NCBI GenBank assembly: GCA_021292165.1
Contig: CM037877.1
Location: forward strand, 131,682,274-131,746,273
Direction: 5' to 3'
DNA length: 64,000 bases
DNA from: Shinisaurus crocodilurus
Taxonomy: Eukaryota; Chordata; Lepidosauria; Squamata; Shinisauridae
Position numbers and translations under genes: made by a program. Position 1 is the first letter of the stretch. Every line of letters begins with the position of its first letter. The notes beneath the pieces are model-generated. The model was not told the DNA's origin, made no database searches, and saw only the letters and a list, made by a program, of their open reading frames with translations. Shown one piece after another: positions 31,250-42,595 of the stretch.

Positions 31250-32208
31250 CTGGGTTCACACGACACGACACGACACGACAACCCACCCTGGCTTATAAGC
31301 CACGGGGGTGGGGTGGGGTGTTGTGTCGTGCGAACCCGCCATGGGTTCTTCGTGGTGGCTTATAAGCCCAGAAGCCACCCCGACAGCCCATGGCTCGTTG
31401 TACGGTTTGGTAGCCACCCCTGGCGTTTCCGTGTCATCTGAACGCAGACGACACAACAACCCCCAGGGGTAACCCAAACAGCTGCAGAGCCACTTGGCAA
31501 GAGCGGCAATCAATCCTTGCTGCTCTTGCCAAGCGGCTGCCAGGCGAGCACCTCTGATGGCCGCCCCCAAAGTGCCCAAACGGCACTTTGGGGGCTGCTG
31601 TCAGAGGTGCTGTGCACGGTGGGGCAGGGCTGCTGGCAGAGCGGGCTTGCTTGCCTGCTCTGCTGAGATTGGCGGCGGCGCGGCACAGCCTCTGCCGATC
31701 CCGGCAAAGTGGGCTTGCTCATGAGCCAGCCCACTTTGCTGCGATCGGCAGCAGCCAGCCAGCCACATCGCTTCTGCTGTCCCCACCAGCCATTTTGGGC
31801 TGGTGGGGAAGAGGAGGTAGCTCCAACCAGCTATGCGCATAGCTGGCTGGAGCTGCCTCCTCTTCCCTGCTGCTCTCGCTGGCCATTTCGGGCTGGCAGT
31901 GCCGGCAGGGAAGAGGCTCCCACTGCTGCTCACTGCCGTGGCAAGCCCTTTCAGCGGGGGGCTGCGGCGGGCAGCAGGTGGCAGACATCGCGAGTAGGCT
32001 GAAGCGATGGCCACTCCCTCATTCAGGGAGGTGGGGAAACCTCGGTGCTCCCTTGGGGTCCCCTGGTATACCCGTAGGAGGACCGAGAGGGGAGGAGGAG
32101 GGTGCACCCCACCCCCAATGTGCCCGATCATTGGGGGTAGGATGGCTTATAAGCCACACTGTGTGGCTTTCTGCACAGTGTGGTTTATTGTGTCGTGCTT
32201 CCACCCAG
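31250..32208 (+). repeat. GC-rich multi-hairpin element (CACGACAC family), copy A
   Basis: The left end CTGGGTTCACACGACACG includes four CACGA units. The right end, TGTCGTGCTTCCACCCAG, is an imperfect inverted match. The first 90 bp fold on themselves around GGCTTATAAGCC. Further hairpins follow: TTGGCAAGAG with CTCTTGCCAA, CCGCCCCCAAAGTGCC with GGCACTTTGGGGG, and CAGCTATGCGCATAGCTG. A diverged copy lies inverted at 18390-19082. No convincing coding frame or target duplication is present. A non-autonomous DNA transposon is likely, with superfamily unknown. Confidence 0.6.
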
Positions 32209-32332
32209 TAGGTCGTAGCTAGGAAAATCCATTTCCCCCCAGCTACTGTGAGGACTACTGTGAGGACTACACTGAGAGGGAACACAGCGCGTGTTCCCTT
32301 GTTCCCTGGAGGGGCATGGCAAATGATGCTGA

Positions 32333-32955
32333 CTGGGTTTGCACGACATGCTAATCCACCATAAGCCACGGTGGGTTAGCATGTCATGCGAACCTGTGAT
32401 GGGTTTGTCAGGTTGGCTTAAATTTTAGGTTGAATTCAGTACCCATCCCAGGGTCCCCATTGCCGCTCATGCATAACTGTGATTGTCAGTAGTTGCACAC
32501 AGCCGGCAATAAAAATAAATAAATAAATTTTAGCAAATATTTGCAAAATTATTTTGGGTTAAAAAAAAAGTAAAAAAATATTTACCCACTCCAGGCCGCC
32601 CCTCCAAGGTACCACTGGTGACCTTTGGAGCGGCAGCTCGGCGATGGGTAAATTGGGACCGCAAAAGCCAGCTTGACAAGTGGCTTTTATGATCTTAAAA
32701 AAAAAAAAAAAAGTGCAAAATCAAGCTGCGGTGAGCCAAAAATGGCTTGCGACCATGGCAGGGACGGAGGGAAACCTTGGTGCTATCTTGGGGTCCCCTG
32801 GGATACCTGCGGGAAGACCAAGGGGTGAGGAGGGGGGCATAGAGCCACGATGTGCCTGATCATCCATCGGGCACATCATGGGCCCCGGCAATCAACCCAC
32901 ACGGCATGGCTTGTGCTGCAGTGTGGGTTGTCATGTCGTGTTGTGTGAACCCTCC
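32333..32955 (+). repeat. GC-rich multi-hairpin element (CACGACAC family), copy C
   Basis: The left end CTGGGTTTGCACGACATG starts a snap-back ending GCATGTCATGCGAACC at about 32393. The right end CATGTCGTGTTGTGTGAACC is its imperfect inverse. The block from CTTGGGGTCCCCTGGGATAC to the GGCACATCATGGG hairpin matches 32050-32140 of copy A. An A-rich part at 32510-32580 and a poly(A) at about 32696-32712 differ from copy A. Confidence 0.55.
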
Positions 32956-33291
32956 TGTTGTCTGTTATTTTTTAAAGTGCCAGTGCTGCATCCCTGTAGG
33001 CACTGGTTCTGCTATACCACTGGCATTCTCAGGGGCAAGCACTCACACACACATGCGTACCCCCCACCTGACAAGTAGTTCCACTGACAATTGGTCCCCT
33101 GTGGTTTGCTGAAGGAAAGGTACTTTTCACGTAGAAGTTATAACTGAATCATACTTCTCAAATTAAAATAAGGCTCCAGTCCTAACATGCTTACTTGAAA
33201 GTTAATTCCATTAAAATCAATAGGACTTAACTTCAATGAAAATATGGTTAGGATGGGTTCAGATCCTTATCTAGGGCTTACAGATGATTTT
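32956..33291. other. Unique sequence with a GCAATCCTAT-family fragment
   Basis: At about 33176-33256 the words GTCCTAACATGCTTACTT and CAATAGGACTTAACTTC resemble the 90-bp foldback at 34587 and 50754. The rest is unrecognised. Confidence 0.4.
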
Positions 33292-33520
33292 TTTAAAAAA
33301 ATATTTATTTATCGCCCATCTGGCCGGCAACCGGCCACCCTGGGCGATGTACATAGAATAAAAACAATAAAATACATTTAAAACAATACAAAAATTTTAA
33401 AATTTTAACCCACCCCATATTCCCGCCTGAACAACCAGGTTTTTAATGAGCGACGGAAGCTCAGCAGAGAGGGGGGCATGGCGGAGGATACTCGGGAGAG
33501 AGTTCCAAAGAATGAATAGT
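33292..33520 (-). pseudogene. L2-like LINE 3' fragment
   Basis: On the minus strand short translated words such as LWNSLPSILR and FRRSLKTWLFRREYG appear in adjoining frames. They match the end of L2-type reverse transcriptase proteins (LP..LR..PSL..F.R.LKTHLF). An A-rich 3' part follows to 33292. It is an old, frameshifted fragment. Confidence 0.6.
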
Positions 33521-33746
33521 TGCCTTTGACTATGGCTGGAATCTGGGCCAAATTCTTCATTCATCACAAATTCTTCCCACTTCACAAATGCTCATGTTTT
33601 GGACCTTAGGCCTGTATTAGAAAGGGGTTCTGGGGTTGAGAAGATTGATTTGATCCCTACAATGCCTCCACACTTCTACAGAATTAACGTTTTCATACCC
33701 TCCAACATTTCACAGATGAAAATAGGGACACACGTGTGAATTTGTA

Positions 33747-33885
33747 AGAGGTATGGTTAAGCAACATGAAGGTGTGAACAAGAGGGCGTGGTCAGGCAAC
33801 ATGAGGGCGTGGCCAAGGGTATGGCCAGGCAACCAAAGGGCACAGTCAGGTACAAAAGTTACCAGAGGAAACACACAAAACTGCA
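33747..33885. repeat. Minisatellite, about 25-30-bp period
   Basis: The unit GGCAACATGAGGGCGTGGCC is repeated with variation about four times, for example GGTTAAGCAACATGAAGG and GGTCAGGCAACATGAGGG. Confidence 0.75.
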
Positions 33886-34027
33886 GTATTGTAAGCACAT
33901 AAATATTTGAATTCATAATATTATTTAACATTTTGATCTCTCTTGACTGTGCAAAGTGGTTCACAGGCCCACCTTGCACAAGCTCCTATTTTCTCCACTC
34001 AGAAAAAAACATGTGGGCTCTATTGTA

Positions 34028-34278
34028 CAGTCATGCCTTGGATTGAGAGCATAATTCGTTCCGGAAACGTGCTTGTAATCCAAAACACTCTTATATCAAA
34101 ACGAAATCCCCCCAAAAAAAATTTGTACAGAGATTTTTAATTTAAGCCGTACTACAGTACTTGTATTGCAAGACGTCGCTTGTATATCAAGTAATAAATA
34201 AATAAATAAATATTTAAAAATTTGCTTGTCTTGCAAAACGCTCTCAAACCAAGTTACTTGTAATCCAAGGTATTACTG
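34028..34278. mobile_element. TA-flanked MITE, uninterrupted copy
   Basis: The 251-bp element has ends CAGTCATGCCTTGGATTG and CAATCCAAGGTATTACTG, with TA outside each end (34026-34027, 34279-34280). It is closely similar to the split copy at 6379-7558, including the internal (AAAT)n run. It serves as the empty-site reference for the LTR insertion there. Confidence 0.85.
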
Positions 34279-34586
34279 TACTTTATTTTTTAAAAAAACC
34301 CAAAAAACAAGAACAACACTGTGATTGAACAATAATGCCAAAATGGAATGATGGTGTTTGTTGCTGCCATTTGAGGCAGTTGGGATTTTCTCTTTCTTTC
34401 TCTTGAGGAGGGTGTGTTTTCTGCTAACTCTCTTCTTAATGCATTTTTAAAAAAACAATCCAAAATCCCTGCAGAATACATTACTGTAGATAGCTTTCTC
34501 CATTGCACTTCAGCATGTGTTAGAAAAAGACTTTCACAGGTAGAACCAAGTAAAATTTACCACTGCTCTGAAAACAGAGTAACACT

Positions 34587-34680
34587 GCAATCCTATGCAT
34601 GTGTCCGCAGAAGTAAGTCCTATTACATTCAATGGGACTTACTCACAGGAAAGTGTGTATATTTTAAAGCAATCTACAAC
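34587..34680. repeat. Short foldback, GCAATCCTATGCATG type
   Basis: GCAATCCTATGCATGTG at the left faces CACAGGAAAGTGTGTAT at the right, and the middle pairs AGTAAGTCC with GGGACTTACT. The same layout recurs at 50754-50846. The right end is eroded. Confidence 0.5.
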
Positions 34681-35310
34681 ATTGACCATCACATCTTGTG
34701 GCAGCAAATGGATTATGCATTGTGTGAAGAAGTATCGTGTAATTGAGGGATAATTGTGAAATGCTGCTCCTTGCTAGAAGAAGAGGTAGCAGCAGCAGCA
34801 GCAGTGCTAGATGACTTTCCCAGAATTATATTATTATATAATATCTTATATATTATAATTATTACATTATTATATTATATATTATTTTATAATATTTTAT
34901 AAGTGGCTTTTGTAATTTTTTAAAAAACCTTACTTAAACCCTTAATTGTTGATATCTGGGGGGGGGGTTCCCCATGGGTGTGTGTGTCAGTGCTTGCAGG
35001 GCAATCCCTTTCTTTTTGTTTTAAAATGGTTAGGATTGGCACAAATTCAACAGGTGAAGCTTACCCACCCACCCCACACCCCCAAACACGGAGCTTCAGG
35101 GAGAAGGGGAAGTTTCTTGCATTTCCTTCTGACACTGTAAACTCACCTGTTAGAGGCAAAGAGTCAGCTCTCTTTGGAAATAAAATCTGTGGCAATATAA
35201 AGATAGGAAAATCATGTGATAAATTCCCTCATTCACCTCTCTGTAGGTCCAGGCCAGCTGGTGCTGCCTCCACCTCCTTTTCTTTTTGCCCCCACGCGTG
35301 CACTCACCCC
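34681..35310. other. AT-rich non-coding sequence
   Basis: A short GCA run lies at 34790-34804, followed by an A/T-only stretch of TTATAT words (34826-34905). No gene was seen. Confidence 0.5.
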
Positions 35311-35314
35311 CCCC

Positions 35315-35455
35315 CCGAGCGTCTGTTCCCTCCCTGCTTACTGTTTATTAAAGGGGCCACTGGCAAAATTGCAGCTAAGCTAAAAGATTTAGCTTAGCCG
35401 CAATTTTGCCCATGGCCCCTTTAATAGTGGTTTAAAGCAGCTTGCGGGAGGCAGG
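35315..35455. repeat. Foldback hairpin, arms of about 35-60 bp
   Basis: TTAAAGGGGCCACTGGCAAA with ATTGCAGCTAAGCT faces AGCTTAGCCGCAAT with TTTGCCCATGGCCCCTTTAA across a loop of about ten bases. Weaker pairing continues outside to CCTCCCTGC and GGGAGGCAGG. A MITE is likely, but no target duplication was identified. Confidence 0.65.
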
Positions 35456-35605
35456 GGAGAATTCGAGACTCTGTAGAGCAAAGTGAGAAGCCGTGGTGGC
35501 TTAAGGGTTTTCGGGACTGTTCTGGCATTTTTGGGGCAGTTGGAGACTATGCGTCTTGCTAGGCACAGACCGGGTGTGACCTGTTTCAAATTCTTCCCCA
35601 TCTCA

Positions 35606-35632
35606 CCACCACCACCACCACCACCACCACAG
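35606..35632. repeat. (CCA)n microsatellite
   Basis: About nine CAC units in tandem. Confidence 0.92.
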
Positions 35633-36240
35633 GCCGTGTTCCTACTACTAGATTTATAAATAACATTTTTAGTAAACTGGTTGCTAACAACTATAAAAGT
35701 ACAAGTTAATTCATAAACATTCAGTAAAAATGTACCATCAACCATCACAACAATACTACTAACACAACAGCAACAGCAGCATGAATGATAACCCTTTGAC
35801 CTCTGAAAGCCCAGCAGAATAAAAAGGTCTTGTCTTCTAAAGGCAAGAATAGATCTGACCAGGCAGGCCTCGAGGGGGAGAGCATTTCACTGCAGAAAAG
35901 GCCAAATATCACACTGTAGCCCCTTCGAGAGAGCAGGACCTTATTTCTGAGAGCAGCAGCTGTAGCTGTGGCCAAGGGACTTCTCTGTGCTTCTGGGAAA
36001 CTGCAGCATCCGCAACTGCTCATGAAGCCTCACCTTCCATTTGCTCGGAGTGTCTCTCCCCCTCGCCCTTCCATCATGTCTCTGCGGTAATTAATGCCTT
36101 TTAGGGCATTTGTGACCTAGCAGTAAACATTCTTAATTGATAATCAGCCAATAGTGTCCAGAGTGGCAGTCTGCAGACATCTACCTTGGCCTCTTGCATT
36201 ATTATATTATTACTATTATATGCATATTTGTATGGCAAAT
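35633..36240. other. Unique sequence with TAATTA-rich part
   Basis: No repeat or gene was recognised. The part near 36085-36175 (GGTAATTAATGCC, TTAATTGATAATCAG) has the look of conserved non-coding DNA; this is a guess from composition. Confidence 0.35.
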
Positions 36241-36245
36241 ATACT

Positions 36246-36408
36246 TGTGGCTCACGCTAGCTCAGCTTGTCTGAGCGTGGAAAGCTAAGCAGGGTCAGGC
36301 CTGGTTATTACTTGGATGGGAGACCCCCCTCCTCTAGTTTCCTGCATTGAGCAGGGGGTTGGACTCGATGGCCTTGTAGGCCCCGTCCAACTCTATGAAC
36401 TATGAATA
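36246..36408 (+). mobile_element. 5S rRNA-derived SINE with CR1-like tail, copy B
   Basis: The head GTGGCTCACGCTAGCTCAGC is followed by the 5S promoter region (AAAGCTAAGCAGGGTC, CCTGGTTATTACTTGGATGG, GGGAGACC at about 36281-36335). The tail has GGTTGGACTCGATGGCCTTG and CTCTATGAACTATGAA. Compared with copy A the structure is the same, so head and tail form one transposable unit and not a chance junction. No clear target duplication was seen. Confidence 0.88.
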
Positions 36409-37390
36409 TTTCATGTGGGGTGAGAGAGACGTGTGTAGCTGAAAGAGAGATTGCACCCCTACAACTGAAAGTTGCTTGCTATTTCAGAGAAGAAGAAGGG
36501 CTGCTCCTCAGAGGACGTGTCTAGGCTACAGCCTCTCGCATGCCTCCTTATAGGCTGTTGCTCTCAATGGGGGGTGCGGGGCATCTCCTGGGAGTGGTGA
36601 GTGTAGGCACAGGTGCATAACACAGAAGAGTAGATGGTATATGTGTGCACTCTGACTCTTGTTATGAAGAGATACAAAGTTAATTTCATTCAGAGTCTAA
36701 CATGCCCCGCTCAACAATATAGACTGGCACGAGACCAATGTTGACTTGAAGCACCTAGGGTTGGGCAACCATAATCCAGTGGGGGTCCAGGTGACCCACC
36801 CACCCAGCCCTCTGCAGGCTGTATGACATCAGGGAGCGTAGCCCTGCCCCTGCCATCTGGGGTGTGGCCACCCCCCTGATGACATTTGTTTCCCGGCAGC
36901 TGCGTCAGAACAATCATCCTCCCAACACAGCGGCCAGGAACTGGCTTCTCCTGCCCCTCCCCTTATGCTGCTGGGGAGAGGACTTGGGGCAGGAGAAGCC
37001 TTTGGTTCTGGGAAGCCGCGTGCGGAGGATCAGCCTCCTGGGACAACTGCAGGGAACTAGCTTCACCTGCCCCACACCTTCTCCCACTGATTGGGGGAGT
37101 GGCAAAGCCGCCACTCCCCCAATCAGATTCCCCTGCACCCCGCTTGCCCCGGATTGGGAGGGGGAACAGACTGGAGATAACAAGGGGATTCCTCTCGCCC
37201 TGCCCCCTCACCAAGCTCTGCCCCCAGTAGTCTCCAGGACAGGGGAGCTTGATGAGGGGCCAGGGCTTGGGGAGTGGAGGGGAGGGACCCACGGAGGAGC
37301 CTGAGACTCTGCCAGCTGGATCTTACCCAAAGGCTGGAGTTTGCTCTCGCCTGATCTAGTGCATGGCACACTGAAGGAATATTCAGAGCG
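36409..37390. other. Unique sequence, GC-rich after 36750
   Basis: Open frames of up to 146 codons on both strands at 36864-37304 follow from GC-rich composition. A small inverted pair, GGGGGAGTGGC with GCCACTCCCCC, lies near 37094-37120. No gene was recognised. Confidence 0.4.
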
Positions 37391-37395
37391 CTGAA

Positions 37396-37795
37396 CTAGG
37401 GGTGCTTGAGGAATTCAGTCTTTGGGAATGCCAATACAAACTGGCCTGAATTGTACCTCCTGGACTAATGTGTGGATCAGAATCCATCAGATTTTGTACT
37501 TCTTCCAATGTTGCGATTGTATTCACGGCTCCAAAAATGTATCAAAATATATTTACTACTATGTATTTTGTGTGAAAATATGTTTACAAATATGTATGTT
37601 GAGATAAAATGGATTGAGAAATGCGTATTTTGAGAGACAATATGTTCAAAATGCATATTAAAAATATTTATATGCAAATTTTCATTTGGATTGTTAAAAA
37701 TTACATGTTAATGTGGAAATGGGATGGAATAGACTTATAGGTGAACACATGCAAAATTGACATGGACCAGACATAGACTGATTTGTCCATCCCTA
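37396..37795. repeat. Relative of the GGGATG-type TA MITE, AT-rich
   Basis: The right end TTTGTCCATCCCTA matches the inverted start GGGATGGATGAATCA at 59249, and the interior has repeated ATGCATATT, AATATGT and GCAAATTTTC words like those in 59250-59590. The left end is uncertain. Confidence 0.4.
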
Positions 37796-38539
37796 CGGCC
37801 TGAACCAGATTGCCTAAAAATCAATACTGCCTTGTCAGGTCCTATCAGCAGAAGACAACCAAAAATGTGCCTCATTCCTGAAGGCTCCTCAAAATGAACA
37901 CACACAGGGAAAGAAAAGAAAATATCAAGAAGGTCACAAAGCATTCTTCAGCCTCTGATATTCCAGATTTTGTAGCATCCAGAGAGACAAAACACCCTCC
38001 CCCTGTAGAGCCAGGACCCCTGGATTTAATGTTTAATTTTCTCCCCCCTCCCCACAAAACATTCTAAAAAGGGGGAAAGGCAAGAGAATGAACACCTTTT
38101 CATAACTCTCAGAGCAGAGGAGCCAAACCTTCAAGCGCATGGTTTTGTTATACAATATATACAAGATGTAAACCCAAGGAACTTACAGGTATGTGCACAT
38201 TTCCAAAACAAGTGAATAAACAAAAGAGGGGATGAGCTGTGAATGAATAATATCTTGCACTGTGTGGCTGCCTTTAAGAGGAGGAGGATGCGTAGTGGTT
38301 CAGCAGATGGCGGGCATAGAATTCGAAGGGCGATAGTAGAAGCATCATGTATTTGGATGTAATTCTTGCTCCCTCTAGTGGCCGCTGTGCAGCATTGACA
38401 CAGATCTATTGTACTCTGTCCAAATCTTTCACAAGCATGGTTCTGAATAGGGCTTCAAGATGGAGATGTCTGCAAGTTATAATTTCGCTTGCAGCAATGC
38501 GACCAACCACATGCCCTCTCGATCCTTGCCCCTCCTGGC
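37796..38539. other. Unique non-coding sequence
   Basis: No gene or repeat was recognised. Confidence 0.45.
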
Positions 38540-39375
38540 TTATAAAAGCTAGCAGGGGCGGGGATGGCTGGCTGGGTCCAGGGAGTGGTAAACACATCTC
38601 TACGTGAAGGGGTGGTTCCTGCTGTCCTTAAGGAGGCAGTAGTGCGACCACTCCTGAAAAAACCCACTCTGGACCCAATGGTATTTGCTAACTATTGCCC
38701 AGTTGCAAACATCCGTTTCTTAGGAAAGGTTCTGAGAGGGTCGTGGCAAAGTGACTGCTGGCACTCTTGGAGGATACTGATTATCTACACCCATTCTAGT
38801 CTGGGTTTCGATCTGGTTCTGGGACTAAATCAGCTTTGGTTGCTCTGATGGATGACCTTTATCGGGTGAAGGATAGTGGGAGCGCGACCCTGTTGATTCT
38901 ACTCAATCTCTCAGTGGCTTTCGATACCATCGACCATGGTATCCTTCTGGATGCCGTGGGTTGGGCATTGGAGGCACCATGTTACAGTGGTTCCAGTCCT
39001 ACCTGCAGGGTCAATTTCAGAGAGTAAGATTGGGTGACTATTCCTCAGACCCTTGGCAACTAAGCTGTTGGGTTCTGCAGGGTACCATCTTGTCCCCAAT
39101 GTTGTTTAACATCTATATGAAGCTGCTGGGAACAGTCATTAGGGGATTTGGAGCCAAGTAAGCTGGGGCTAGTGCAGAATGCAGCAGCTCAGCTGTTGTT
39201 GGAAGCTGCCCCCTTTCAGCATGCAACTCCTTTGCTGAAGGAACTGCACTGGCTACCTATTCGTTGCCGGGTCAGGTTTAAGGTTCTGGTACCTGTGTAC
39301 AACATCTGAAACAACTTGGGACCTGGTCACCTCCTCCTATACCAACCTGCCCAGTCGCTGAGATCAATATGAGAT
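38540..39375 (+). pseudogene. L2 LINE fragment with internal deletion
   Basis: Frames in sequence give TSLREGVVPAVLKEAVVRPL and LLKKPTLDPM (fingers of the reverse transcriptase), LLNLSVAFDTIDHGILL, and MLFNIYMKLLG before the catalytic YADD box, which is missing. After 39160 the sequence jumps to the C-terminal region (nucleotides reading KLGLVQNAAAQL and LHWLPIRCRVRFKVL in shifted frames). Several frameshifts and stops make it non-functional. The signatures are those of vertebrate L2-type elements. Confidence 0.8.
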
Positions 39376-39384
39376 GAAATTATT

Positions 39385-39450
39385 AGTGTAAACATGATAT
39401 GCAAGCTTTCATGTTCAACAGAACTCTTTATCAGGTAAAATTAGCATTAC
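39385..39450 (-). repeat. CTGATGAAGAG-type motif fragment
   Basis: GCAAGCTTTCATGTTCA followed by GAACTCTTTATCAGG matches the inverted motif at 21330 and 41610. The parent repeat is unknown. Confidence 0.4.
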
Positions 39451-39703
39451 AGAAAAAAAGTGTAAGATGTTCAATTTTATTTGAATTTAAACTGTATCTT
39501 AGGTCACAGAATTTAGACATGCCAAATAAAATAGTGGGAAATGCATCACACCACTTTTAAAAGTCTCTTGCCTTTGTGCCAATATACAAAACTTCTAAAG
39601 CCAGCAGACAGACAGAATATCAAATCCAGTGATTTGAATTAGAGCTGAGTTAAATTTAGGAAGCAGAGCTGGCTCTATTGTTGGGCTGAGTAAGGCAGTC
39701 GAT

Positions 39704-39822
39704 CAGCCTTCCCCAACCTGTGGCCCTCTAGGTAGTGTTGGACTACAGCTCCCAGCATCCCCCAGCCAGCTGGGGAATTGTAGTTCAACACACCTTGAGG
39801 GCCACAGGTTGGGCAACGGCTG
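39704..39822. mobile_element. hAT-type foldback MITE, CAGCCTTCCCCAACC subfamily
   Basis: The ends CAGCCTTCCCCAACCTG and CAGGTTGGGCAACGGCTG are inverted, with GGACTACAGCTCCCAGCA inside. The 8-bp flanks CAGTCGAT and CAGTAGAT differ at one base. Confidence 0.85.
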
Positions 39823-40805
39823 CAGTAGATTTTGGGCTCCCTTAAAGAGTGGAAAGTTGTATTGTGGTGGAGACAAAGGTACACAAGTTTGTATCACAGA
39901 GAAGTGAATCATTTGTGTTTTCTACTAGCTCAGCTGCTGCGACAATGTCATGTGCTGAGTTGCTGACCGTGTTATGATGGACCTGAGACCGACCAGTCCA
40001 AGCCAATTAATGCACATCACCTGGTCGCTGGTGATCGCCATAGTGTTCACTCTCAGACCCTGATGGGCTTGGATGCTGAAGCCCTCGAAAGATTTCTCAT
40101 TTATCCTTTCTCCTGCCTTCAAATTCCCATTTAAACAAGGAACTATTTCAGCTTTTGTCTACTATATTGGCAAGAAACATCTGTGAAAGCTGCCTCTGTA
40201 ACCTTACCCTTGCAGCCCATATTGAGCCAACCAGGTGTAGGTATACAAAATACAAAAGTACAAATTCACTATTTAGCTTCAAGCTAGACACAGAGTAAGG
40301 GAATAAGCTACAGTCGTAGTATGCACACGCAAGTACCCATCCCCTGCCACTACTCCTATCATGTCGCGTGTCTTCCATGTTACATCTAGTTTGGCCTCAA
40401 ATTTAGATGATTGGTTTGAAATAGAATGATGAAACAGTCCTTAGGTGACCCTCCCATCCAGAGCCAACTCCACTTTTTCATCCTGTTTCTTAGTGCCAGA
40501 GTACTTCAGCTTTTTGAGATGCCAAGTAGGCAAAGCCTATCTTTCTCTCCACTTTTCTGGCAGATCGGAACCTGTTTGTGTTGCAGAGAGAATCTCAGAG
40601 ACCTCAGTGAAGCTTTGCATATTATATATCCCTCTTGACAGATCACTGTGCCTCTGCACGCAATATCTTTGTCGGCCACCTTGTGTCTTCATCTTTGGAT
40701 CCTTACATCTGTCCAAGCAGATTCTGCCTTCTCTGTCCCCTTCACCGCTCCACAAGTGGTGTGATATTTACTGGCACTCCCTGGACTGCTCTTCTCATGG
40801 CCAAG
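39823..40805. other. Unique non-coding sequence
   Basis: No gene or repeat was recognised. Confidence 0.45.

Positions 40806-40848
<43 letters not shown>
40806..40848. repeat. (GT)n microsatellite
   Basis: About twenty GT units in tandem. Confidence 0.93.
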
Positions 40849-41940
40849 TGATCTCCTTTATGACATGCCACCCCAGCATCAGCACAGTCATTAAGCATAA
40901 GCTTCCTGGATGTGCTTCTTAACGAGGCTGATACAAAGTGACCACTGGTGTCTCATATCTAGACAAACAGAAAACTGGATACCACGACAAACAGTGATTG
41001 TAGAAAGGATAATGGCTACGGTGAGGGTGCCCGGAAACATGCCATGACTTTAGACACTGATCACTGCTTATCCTTAGCGGCTCACAGCCACACAAACAGC
41101 TCTCGCCCGTTGCATCAGAAGGCTGTGCCAATCCGGCTGTAGATATAACATGCAAATGGAAGCCCAGCAACTGACTGCACAGGGCCGTGGGAAAGGTGCA
41201 CTCCGTGCTGCCAGGGCAGGCAGAAGGTCTCGCGCTGGTCCACAGGTGATCTTCTTGAGGAGCAAACCATGTCCCATAGAACTCAATGGCTGCCACAGAG
41301 AATCAAGAGCGTTTAGCATTGCCCCACAATCCTGCCCAGAGGTCTATTTCCAGTTGAAGGTGTCTCTTGAATAACTAAAATATCTCTTGGTCACACAGGA
41401 GGGTGTCAAAGAGGAATATATATGATGACCTCCTTAATTTTTTAATAACTTTTACTAACACAGCTCTCCTCAGCTATTAACAAGAAGACAACTCTTCGGA
41501 CACACAAAAACGTAAATTGGGTGACAAAATAACATTTTAAAAAGCAACGATACCTGTATTGGTCCATGAGGAACACACACACCCCAACATCCATAGTTGT
41601 GACCAAAATGTCACAAAATAGCATGCAAGTTTCTGAATTCTCCAGAACTCTTCATCAGGCTAGGTGATACATAAACCAGAGGATGCGGGTGGGTGGGCAA
41701 AACAAAGTACAAAAACCAAGCCAAATGTTGTGGCCATGAGGTCTGCATTGTAGACCCAGTCAGACGGAGCTTAAATTAGCCACAATTAGGTGCTGCAGTA
41801 TCACGTTCCACCTAGGATTCTGGGACAAAGAAATCGTGGCTGGCCCCCATTTCTGAAAACATAATTACCTAGATCAAAATTACTGAACGAAGCACAATGA
41901 AATACTCTTTCTATCTACAAAAGAGTGCTTAAAGCATTCA
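40849..41940. other. Unique sequence with a CTGATGAAGAG-type fragment
   Basis: At about 41610-41665, GCAAGTTTCTGAATTC then AGAACTCTTCATCAGGC repeats the motif found at 21330 and 39390. No gene was recognised elsewhere. Confidence 0.4.
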
Positions 41941-42262
41941 GAGAGCAATCCTATTGTCCCTGGGAAAGTATCCCAGGGAACATAGGATCGTTCAGAGTCC
42001 CCCTCCGGAGGCCATAGGCACTGCTGCAGTCTTGGGAGGGGGATCTGAGTTCCGATCCACACCCCGTCCTAGCCACTGTGGAAAGAACCATGATGGCTGC
42101 TTCCTGAGGTCGCAAATGCAGCCTCAGAGGGAGGGGAAAGGGGGGATTCTGGTGGGTATGGAGGAGAGGGGAGAGGCCGGGATACAAGGAATCCTATGGA
42201 CTCTCCAGCTCAGCCCCCGGCAGCGCGCCTACTCTAGATGGGCTCAAAGACCTGTCTAAAGG
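41941..42262. repeat. Unclassified foldback repeat, GCAATCCTAT-type, copy 3
   Basis: It starts GAGCAATCCTATTG and goes at once into a hairpin (CCCTGGGAAAGTATCCCAGGG). It then shows GGAAAGAACCATGATGGCTG, CTGAGGTCGCAAATGC and a GGGGAAAGGGGGG run, the same block order as at 931 and 16570. Confidence 0.5.
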
Positions 42263-42319
42263 GGAGAAAATGGTAAAAGCAGGATGGAGAGGCGAAAATC
42301 ACATCCGTTGCTCTTCCTG

Positions 42320-42478
42320 TCCTGGCTCAGCTTGTCTGAGCGTGGAAAGCTAAGCAGGGTCAGGCCTGGTTGTTACTTGGATGGGAGACCCCTCCTCTAG
42401 TTTCCTGCACTGAGCAGGGGGTTGGACTCGAGGGCCTTGTAGGCCCCTTCCGACTCTATGATCTATGAGATCTATGAG
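42320..42478 (+). mobile_element. 5S rRNA-derived SINE with CR1-like tail, copy C
   Basis: This copy begins within the head at GGCTCAGCTTGTCTGAGCG and keeps the 5S promoter region (AAAGCTAAGCAGGGTC, GTTACTTGGATGGGAGACC). The tail ends CTATGATCTATGAGATCTATG. It is closely similar to copies A and B over the shared part. Confidence 0.87.
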
Positions 42479-42528
42479 GATTATTCTCTCAGATGCTTAA
42501 TTAATTCAAGTGAAGCGATTGTGAAAAT

Positions 42529-42595
42529 CAGGCTGGCCCAAGATAATTTGCTGCCTGAGGCAAAGGACAACACAGTGCCTCCTTCATTCTGTGTA
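42529..42595 (+). mobile_element. Left end of CAGGCTGGCCCAAGA repeat
   Basis: CAGGCTGGCCCAAGATAATT and GCTGCCTGAGGCAAAGGA match the (inverted) right end of the foldback at 45238-45527. No right end is found nearby. Confidence 0.5.

Noticed and set aside
33747..33885. CRISPR-like array
   Set aside because: The units are contiguous and degenerate with no unique spacers, and the genome is eukaryotic.
36246..36408. Possible 5S rRNA gene
   Set aside because: Only the internal promoter half of 5S is kept, with an unrelated 5' start and a CR1-like 3' tail.
36864..37304. 146-codon GC-rich plus-strand frame
   Set aside because: Frames are open on both strands through the same GC-rich stretch, and neither shows a family motif.
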